A DNA stretch of 18,394 nt from DASWFI01 sp036394315 (GTDB lineage Bacteria; Patescibacteriota; Doudnabacteria; UBA920; O2-02-FULL-48-8), in contig DASWFI010000076.1 in the NCBI GenBank assembly GCA_036394315.1, positions 1-18,394 on the forward strand. Reading direction: 5' to 3'. Shown one piece after another: positions 13,180-18,394 of this stretch; the first letter of the stretch is position 1; each line of letters opens with the position of its first letter. The position numbers were made by a program, and so were the translations under genes. Below the pieces are notes generated by a model that made no database searches, was not told the DNA's origin, and was given only the letters and a program-made list of their open reading frames with translations.

Positions 13180-14601
13180 TTATAATATTTTTTGAATATC
13201 CTTTAGAATCTTTGAAAACTCACCTTCTTTCTTCTCAATCTCCCATAACAACTCTTCGGGAGATTTTGTGGACAGACCCTCTTTCAGATTAGGATTCTTG
13301 AAATCCAAATTAAAATTCCGTTTTTGGATTTCATCAATTCCGACTTTCCACGCAAACTCATTCGCCACGCGCTTCATCCACCATTTATTCACTGGTTCAA
13401 ATTCGGCATCTGTAATACCTCGATTTTTCGTGTATTGTTTTAAGCCAGCGGGCAGAGGTAATTCATAATACCAAATTTCCTTGGTTGGTTTGCCTTTGTC
13501 GAAGAAAACTAAATTAGTATTTACCCCTGCATATGGATTAAACACGCCTTGTGGTAAACGGATAATTGTATGTAAATTACATTCTTCAAGTAGTTTTTCT
13601 TTGATACGTGACTTTACACCTTCACCAAAAAGTGAACCATCTGGAAGCACGATGCCACATCGGCCGTTGGGCTTGAGCAAGTGCATAAATAAAACCAAAA
13701 ACAAATCAGCGGTTTCTTTCGTACGGAAAGCTTGTGGAAAATTATCTTCTGTCCCGTCTTTCACAGAGCCACCAAATGGAGGATTGGCCACGATCACATC
13801 TACCCTATCGCCTGGTCCATAATCGCGAAGTGGTTTAGATAACATATCTCCTCTGCGGATTTGCGTGGGCACATCCACACTATGTAAAATTAAATTAGTA
13901 ATTGCCAAAAGATGCGGTAATGGCTTAAGTTCCACTCCTTGGATAGATGATTCTAGTTTCTGTTCTTCTTTTTTCGTTTTAACTTCGGCACTGCGGATAT
14001 GTTGGATAGCGCTAATCAAAAATCCACCTGTGCCACAAGCGGGGTCGAGAATCTTCTCGCCCAGCTTCGGGTCTACCATTTGAACGATAAATTTGGTCAA
14101 TGGCCGCGGCGTATAGTACTCGCCGGCATTACCAGCGTTTTGAAGTTCTTTGAGTAAATGTTCATATATCTCATTGAAATGATGCCGATCGTCTTGGCTG
14201 TTAAAATCGATTTCATTTAATTTATTCGCGACTTGCCGGATGAGCGTTCCAGACTTCATGTAATTATAACTATCCTCGAAGACCTCACGGACAATCGCTA
14301 CGCGATCATTGCTTTGAATAGACAATTCTTTGAGCTGTTTGAATAGTTTATTATTTATAAAATCCAAAAGCTCATCACCAGTAATGCCTTCCGGATTTGC
14401 CGCCCAATTGCGCCAACGTAATTTTTCTGGAATTGGTGATTTATATTTGAGATCAATTAATTCGTCTTGCTTTTCTTTATCATCAAGAATCTTCAAAAAC
14501 AGCATCCAGACGAGTTGAGAAAGGCGTTGAGCGTCGCCATCCACACCTGCATCTTTACGCATGATGTCTTGTATTGATTTGATTGCGTTTTGTATAGACA
14601 T
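13180..14601 (-). CDS. hsdM: Type I restriction-modification DNA methyltransferase subunit M
   Basis: HsdM methylates adenine N6 in the site chosen by HsdS, using S-adenosylmethionine. The 473-aa protein has the N-terminal HsdM helical domain (about 1-140) and the catalytic domain, with Gly-Glu-Tyr-Tyr-Thr-Pro-Arg at 160-166, the cofactor-binding motif Asp-Pro-Ala-Cys-Gly-Thr-Gly-Gly at 186-193 and the catalytic Asn-Pro-Pro-Phe at 273-276. The length is near the family's usual 480-530 aa. No residue of the key motifs is lost, so it should be active. It starts 2 bases after the hsdR stop, without a clear Shine-Dalgarno sequence, which suggests coupled translation. The order hsdR-hsdM-accessory genes-hsdS is described in the summary. 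Confidence 0.96.
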   Translation of the reverse strand: MSIQNAIKSIQDIMRKDAGVDGDAQRLSQLVWMLFLKILDDKEKQDELIDLKYKSPIPEKLRWRNWAANPEGITGDELLDFINNKLFKQLKELSIQSNDRVAIVREVFEDSYNYMKSGTLIRQVANKLNEIDFNSQDDRHHFNEIYEHLLKELQNAGNAGEYYTPRPLTKFIVQMVDPKLGEKILDPACGTGGFLISAIQHIRSAEVKTKKEEQKLESSIQGVELKPLPHLLAITNLILHSVDVPTQIRRGDMLSKPLRDYGPGDRVDVIVANPPFGGSVKDGTEDNFPQAFRTKETADLFLVLFMHLLKPNGRCGIVLPDGSLFGEGVKSRIKEKLLEECNLHTIIRLPQGVFNPYAGVNTNLVFFDKGKPTKEIWYYELPLPAGLKQYTKNRGITDAEFEPVNKWWMKRVANEFAWKVGIDEIQKRNFNLDFKNPNLKEGLSTKSPEELLWEIEKKEGEFSKILKDIQKIL

Positions 14602-14603
14602 AG

Positions 14604-16946
14604 TTAAACTTTATAAAGTGAAATTTCGATCTCTTTTACGGCTGTCAGGTATTTTTCGCGTCCACCAAAAATCACATTGACTATCTCAAATGGTGTACCA
14701 AATTTCGTAAAGGGCGAGACTTGTAAATCATCAATACTGTCGATAGCGGTAATTCCAGCATCTGCATATTTTTCAATCAAAGCATCGATAACCTCGCGTG
14801 CTTTACCTTCGTACTTGGCAAAGTAATTCTGCTTCTTCACATTATCCGCGCGCTCCTGGCGAGTCAAAGGTTTTTTACCAAAAGCGATATGGCAGACTAA
14901 ATCAAACGGATCGAGATCCTTACCCGCATCCTTTTTTAATTCTTCAAAAATCACACCACGAGATTCGAGTTCGCCGATAATTGCTTCTTTTTTCTCGGCG
15001 TTGGTCCAGGCAGTTAAAAATTCATCCAAAGATGCATATTCGCTCAGAATATTTTTCTTAGAATAATCCTTCAGGGATTCAGTGATTAGTTTGCCGTTGG
15101 CATCCATGTATTGGACTCGCTGATTGATAACTTTTACCGGTACACCAATAACATAATATTTTTTCGGGCCTTCTGGAGTATCATCAAGTATGGCAACTTT
15201 TGATTTACCAACCTTACCAATGACTTCATTTTCAGCAACATCTTCATCTGTAATCGGTGGCGCGATTGGCTCGCCTTCTTTTGGCTGATAAACCACAAGG
15301 GGAGGACCGTCAAAGTCTGGATCGGCGAACAATTCTGTCGCATTTCGGAAATCCAAGATCGTAAAAAAGAATTTATGATAATCTTCGCGAATCCGAGTTC
15401 CCCGACCAATAATTTGTTTGAACTCTGTGATTGAATTAATATTAGTATCCAAAACTATCAATTGACAAGTCTGGGCATCGACTCCGGTAGTCATAAGCTT
15501 GGAAGTAGTCGCAATGACAGGATAAGAACTTTCTGGATCAATAAAGTTATCTAATTCTTTTTTACCTTCGTCATTGTCCCCTGTGATACGAACTACATAT
15601 CGACGATTTTCAGCCACTTTATCCGAGTTCTCATTGACTAAGGCTTGCCTGATTCGCTCCGCATGGTCAATGTCGACGCAAAACACAATCGCTTTCTGCA
15701 TCCGATCAGTTTCCTTCATATATTCAGTCATTTTCCGTGCTACAAGTTTAGTTCGTTCATCAATAACTAAATTTCTGTCAAAATCCTTGGTGTTATAAAT
15801 CCGATCTGGTACTTCGTTGCCGAATTTGTCAGTTTTACCGATTTCCGGCCTGTAACCCTCGACGTCTCGATCCAATGTTATTCGTACGACTTTATAAGGC
15901 GCGAGAAAACCATCATCGATTCCTTGCTTGAGTGAGTAAGTATAAATTGGTTTTCCAAAATATCCTTGTGTGGTAATATCTTTGGTTTCTTTCGGTGTAG
16001 CAGTTAGACCGATTTGAGTTGCATCTTTATAATAATCCAGGATTTCTCTCCATGCGGAATTGTCTTTCGCGCTGCCTCGATGACACTCGTCGACAATAAT
16101 CAAATCAAAAAAGTCAGGTGAAAATTGTTTAAAGATATTACTTTCTTCTTCACTACCGGTTAAGCCTTGATAAAGAGCTAAATAAATTTCATAGGCCTTA
16201 TCGACATTGCGGTGTTCGATTTTGACCATTTTATCGCCAAATGGAATAAAATCGTTATTTCTGGTTTGGTTAGCGAGGATATTTCGATCAACTAGAAATA
16301 ATATCCGTTTTTTGGTTTTGGATTTCCATAATCGCCAAATGATTTGAAAGGCGGTATAGGTTTTACCGGTTCCTGTGGCCATGACCAATAGTAATCGTTT
16401 CTGTCCCTTCGCTACGGCTTCGACTGTTCGATTAATCGCAATGCGTTGGAAGTATCTGGGTGATTTACCGCCAGCTTGTTGATGATAATCCTGATTGATT
16501 ATCGATTCGACTTCCTTAGTAACACCTTGAGCTTCTTTATATCTTTGATAAAGTTGTTCAGGATTTGGAAATGCGTTAAGGCCCAATTCTTTTTCTATTG
16601 ATCCAGTTTTGACTGTGCGATCATGCTCGAGAAATCCTTCACCATTTGAACTATAAACAAATGGAATATCTAAAATTTCTGCGTAATTCAAACCTTGCTG
16701 CATGCCATCACCCACAGAATGAGTTTTATCTTTGGTTTCAATAATAGCTAAGGGCAATTCATTTTTATAATAAAGAACGATGTCGGCACGTTTCTTTTCA
16801 CCGCGTGTAATGCTTTTGCCACGGATAGTAATCCGGCCATCAGTGAAATAAACCTGCTCCCGGATCTGGGTTTGCAAATTCCAACCAGCATCGGTCAGCG
16901 CTGGGATAATAAATTTAGTGCTAATATCTTGTTCTGTCAGCTTCAT
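14604..16946 (-). CDS. hsdR: Type I restriction endonuclease/translocase subunit R
   Basis: HsdR cuts unmethylated DNA after ATP-driven translocation. From the chosen start the protein is 780 aa. The N-terminal nuclease domain shows the PD-(D/E)XK residues D55, E70 and K72 (Asp-Ile-Val...Ile-Glu-Thr-Lys). The superfamily 2 helicase motifs follow: Ala-Thr-Gly-Thr-Gly-Lys-Thr at 190-196, Asp-Glu-Cys-His at 286-289 and Leu-Thr-Ala-Thr-Pro at 314-318, then a second RecA-like part with Gly-Arg-Gly-Thr-Arg and a C-terminal domain of the EcoEI type. I prefer ATG 16944-16946, which gives the family-typical Met-Lys-Leu-Thr start and has AGGG 6 bases upstream; ATG 16965-16967 would add seven residues. 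All motifs are intact. Confidence 0.95.
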   Translation of the reverse strand: MKLTEQDISTKFIIPALTDAGWNLQTQIREQVYFTDGRITIRGKSITRGEKKRADIVLYYKNELPLAIIETKDKTHSVGDGMQQGLNYAEILDIPFVYSSNGEGFLEHDRTVKTGSIEKELGLNAFPNPEQLYQRYKEAQGVTKEVESIINQDYHQQAGGKSPRYFQRIAINRTVEAVAKGQKRLLLVMATGTGKTYTAFQIIWRLWKSKTKKRILFLVDRNILANQTRNNDFIPFGDKMVKIEHRNVDKAYEIYLALYQGLTGSEEESNIFKQFSPDFFDLIIVDECHRGSAKDNSAWREILDYYKDATQIGLTATPKETKDITTQGYFGKPIYTYSLKQGIDDGFLAPYKVVRITLDRDVEGYRPEIGKTDKFGNEVPDRIYNTKDFDRNLVIDERTKLVARKMTEYMKETDRMQKAIVFCVDIDHAERIRQALVNENSDKVAENRRYVVRITGDNDEGKKELDNFIDPESSYPVIATTSKLMTTGVDAQTCQLIVLDTNINSITEFKQIIGRGTRIREDYHKFFFTILDFRNATELFADPDFDGPPLVVYQPKEGEPIAPPITDEDVAENEVIGKVGKSKVAILDDTPEGPKKYYVIGVPVKVINQRVQYMDANGKLITESLKDYSKKNILSEYASLDEFLTAWTNAEKKEAIIGELESRGVIFEELKKDAGKDLDPFDLVCHIAFGKKPLTRQERADNVKKQNYFAKYEGKAREVIDALIEKYADAGITAIDSIDDLQVSPFTKFGTPFEIVNVIFGGREKYLTAVKEIEISLYKV

Positions 16947-16983
16947 AATATGCCCTAATTTTAGCATTTTTTGGCCTATTTGT

Positions 16984-17100
16984 AATGTAGCAGATTAGCA
17001 GATTTCCGAACCAAAACTGCTCTTACATTGCTATTTGCTAATTATTTTCGTTTTCCAGAATTAATTTTAGCAGCAACTTTATTTTACTGCATAATTCTGG
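16984..17100 (-). promoter_or_regulatory. fic-hsdR spacer with two hairpins; possible terminator or leader
   Basis: The spacer between fic and hsdR holds two inverted repeats. One pairs CCAGAATTA (17055-17063) with TAATTCTGG (17092-17100), with an inner GCAG/CTGC pair, and covers the last codons of fic. The other pairs AATGTA plus GCAG (16984-16993) with CTGC (17017-17020) and TACATT (17024-17029). The plus strand also shows a tandem 8-base repeat, TAGCAGAT twice (16988-17003). Neither hairpin has a T-tract, so termination is doubtful; a structured hsdR leader or regulator site is possible. No strong promoter is seen. Confidence 0.3.
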
Positions 17101-18134
17101 GCTGCAAATTTATATTGGCCGATAAAGATATTTTTTATTGGCACTATAGAATTAAGCTCGTAAAATACCAGCATAGCAGAGCGGTAATCTTCTTCGTCAA
17201 CGCTCCGATACGAAAGCGGAGCCAGAGAATGGGAGAGCAGCAGGGCATTGGCTAAAAGGCGTGATGTTCTCTTGTTGCCATCTTCAAACGGCTGGATGTA
17301 ACTCAAGCCAAGAAGCGCTACCAAAGCTTTGCCATAAGGCCTATTGTTTTTAGACACTGCCGCTGAAAGTTCATCCACAGCTTCGGTGATTTGGTAAATA
17401 TTGTCCAACGGACGATAAACAGATCCGGTAACACCAACAGGTTTTGCCCTAAATCCAAGACCAACGCTTAAGTCTTTAACCAGAATGGCATGCAATTCTT
17501 CCAGATTTTTTCTTGTCACTGTTTTAAATTGGGCGGAGTGTTCATGGATATAATTAAAAGCGTCTTTGTGGTTTAAAATCATCTGCGCTTCTTTTTTGCT
17601 GTGTCCTGGCGCTTCTTTATTCTCTAAAATTAATTTCTCGGTGTCCAAAAGAGTGTAAGTATTGCCTTCAATCTTAGATGACTTCCAGGATAACTCAATA
17701 ACTAAACGCTCTAACTCCTTTTTTTTGATGGCCACAGGCAAGTCCGTAGTCCTTTCTTTATATTCAGCACTCGCCGCATCCAGTATATTTAATTCATCAG
17801 CCGTAAAAATATCCGGCGGAAAGGTTTTTAGTAGATCAAAATTATAGCCATGCAGACCATAGCGCTTGTCCGGCTCTATGGCAACATACTGCCTGGCATC
17901 AATGTCGGCAAAAACCCGTCCCTTTATACTTAAATCATAATTTGTAGATCTGCCTGCTCCCAATGTGATCAAAAAGCCCTTGTCAGTCATTTCCGACAAG
18001 GCTCTTTTAACAGTAACCAACGAAATATCATCGCCGGATTTTATTATTTCCTCATATATATTCGAAGACTGCGATTTGCCCTTTCTCAGAAAAATCCCGA
18101 TGATTTTTTGATCTTTTTGGCTTAATTTAAGCAT
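17079..18134 (-). CDS. Winged-helix Fic domain protein with Gln in place of the catalytic His
   Basis: Fic proteins normally transfer AMP or another phosphate-containing group onto target proteins. This 351-aa protein has an N-terminal winged helix-turn-helix (about 1-75), an inhibitory helix with the motif Ser152-x-x-x-Glu156-Gly157-Asn (class II type, N-terminal), a flap with Ser-Val-Tyr-Arg-Pro (238-242) and a Fic core motif that reads Gln-Pro-Phe-Glu-Asp-Gly-Asn-Lys-Arg-Thr-Ser-Arg at 281-292. The canonical motif begins with a catalytic His; here codon 17292-17294 (minus strand) is CAG. The rest of the motif is intact, so nucleotide binding may persist without normal AMPylation. The ATG lies 3 bases from an inverted-repeat array that may be its own operator. 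It is the first gene of the minus-strand island, 111-132 bases before hsdR, so it could regulate the locus. Confidence 0.92.
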   Translation of the reverse strand: MLKLSQKDQKIIGIFLRKGKSQSSNIYEEIIKSGDDISLVTVKRALSEMTDKGFLITLGAGRSTNYDLSIKGRVFADIDARQYVAIEPDKRYGLHGYNFDLLKTFPPDIFTADELNILDAASAEYKERTTDLPVAIKKKELERLVIELSWKSSKIEGNTYTLLDTEKLILENKEAPGHSKKEAQMILNHKDAFNYIHEHSAQFKTVTRKNLEELHAILVKDLSVGLGFRAKPVGVTGSVYRPLDNIYQITEAVDELSAAVSKNNRPYGKALVALLGLSYIQPFEDGNKRTSRLLANALLLSHSLAPLSYRSVDEEDYRSAMLVFYELNSIVPIKNIFIGQYKFAAQNYAVK

Positions 18135-18137
18135 TTT

Positions 18138-18181
18138 CGTATCATTTAATTATGATAATCGTATCATAATGATACGATTAT
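18138..18181 (-). promoter_or_regulatory. Palindromic operator array upstream of fic
   Basis: ATAATCGTATC (18155-18165) and GATACGATTAT (18171-18181) form a perfect 11-base inverted repeat around a 5-base centre. A further half-site CGTATCAT (18138-18145) lies closer to the start codon, with TATCAT (18140-18145) inverted against ATGATA (18152-18157). Together they give two overlapping dyads directly before the fic ATG (18132-18134). The encoded winged-helix domain makes autoregulation likely; that it binds here is inference. Confidence 0.65.
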
Positions 18182-18394
18182 TGCAAGGCCTCGAATTGCC
18201 TCATTGCTGGTGTAACCCCTGGAATGGTTCTGTAATGACACAAACAAGTAAAAGGATTATTGGCTACTGAGCGGTCTGATAATGATTAATTTGATTAAAA
18301 TAGTAAGTTTCATTTATTCAAACTATAAACATTAGTTTTTAGATCCGTTTAATATCCCAGTTCAAACATCCTTCACTATGCGACCCTATGAATT
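18182..18394. other. Right-edge stretch without a recognisable gene
   Basis: About 210 bases upstream of the fic operator hold no frame I can support. A 35-codon minus-strand frame without a start codon (18178-18285) ends inside the operator. An ATG at 18378-18380 (plus strand) opens a frame that runs off the window after five codons, too little to judge. No tRNA, insertion sequence or clear terminator is seen. Confidence 0.5.

Noticed and set aside
1..18394. CRISPR array or insertion sequence
   Set aside because: No regularly spaced repeats, transposase-like frame or terminal inverted repeats were seen.

Overview
The window looks like AT-rich bacterial DNA, probably from the Candidate Phyla Radiation (Patescibacteria). 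The evidence is indirect. There is a compact conjugation-type ATPase/PrgI/VirB4 cluster without relaxase or outer-membrane parts, nearly every start codon lacks a clear Shine-Dalgarno sequence, many genes overlap by a few bases, and several short proteins match no family I know. TGA is used as a normal stop (for example at the end of the coupling ATPase), so the TGA=Gly code of Gracilibacteria/Absconditabacteria does not apply. No taxonomic marker gene is present.

Left edge (1-829): a promoter-like site, tRNA-Lys(UUU) with encoded CCA, a clean intrinsic terminator, a small unknown three-helix membrane protein (97 aa), a second terminator, then about 230 bases without a gene. This stretch is rich in nested inverted repeats and ends in a long hairpin with a T-tract directly against the start codon of the next gene.

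Plus-strand operon (830-9729): a type IV secretion/conjugation-like machine in tight, partly overlapping order: membrane-anchored VirD4/TraG-type coupling ATPase, VirB2/TrbC-like pilin with signal peptide, a single-pass protein with VirB8-like topology, a VirB6/TrbL-like polytopic channel protein, PrgI, VirB4 ATPase, and a membrane-anchored M23 endopeptidase with intact zinc ligands. This is an envelope-spanning minimal apparatus of the kind expected in cells without an outer membrane.

Minus-strand island (9787-18134, read right to left): a winged-helix Fic protein whose catalytic His is replaced by Gln, preceded by a palindromic operator; then a type I restriction-modification operon hsdR-hsdM-[three accessory genes]-hsdS. 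The accessory genes between hsdM and hsdS are a two-TM DUF4760-like protein, a SET-domain (protein lysine methyltransferase) protein and a small C-terminally anchored membrane protein, joined by 4-23 base overlaps. Downstream of hsdS lie a 33-codon frame coupled by ATGA that resembles the start of a PD-(D/E)XK nuclease, a short acidic frame broken by an in-frame TAA, and an unknown 205-aa gene.

The most unusual system is the hsdM-DUF4760-SET-TM-hsdS arrangement with the upstream Fic regulator: a type I R-M locus carrying what looks like a membrane-linked, protein-modifying accessory module.
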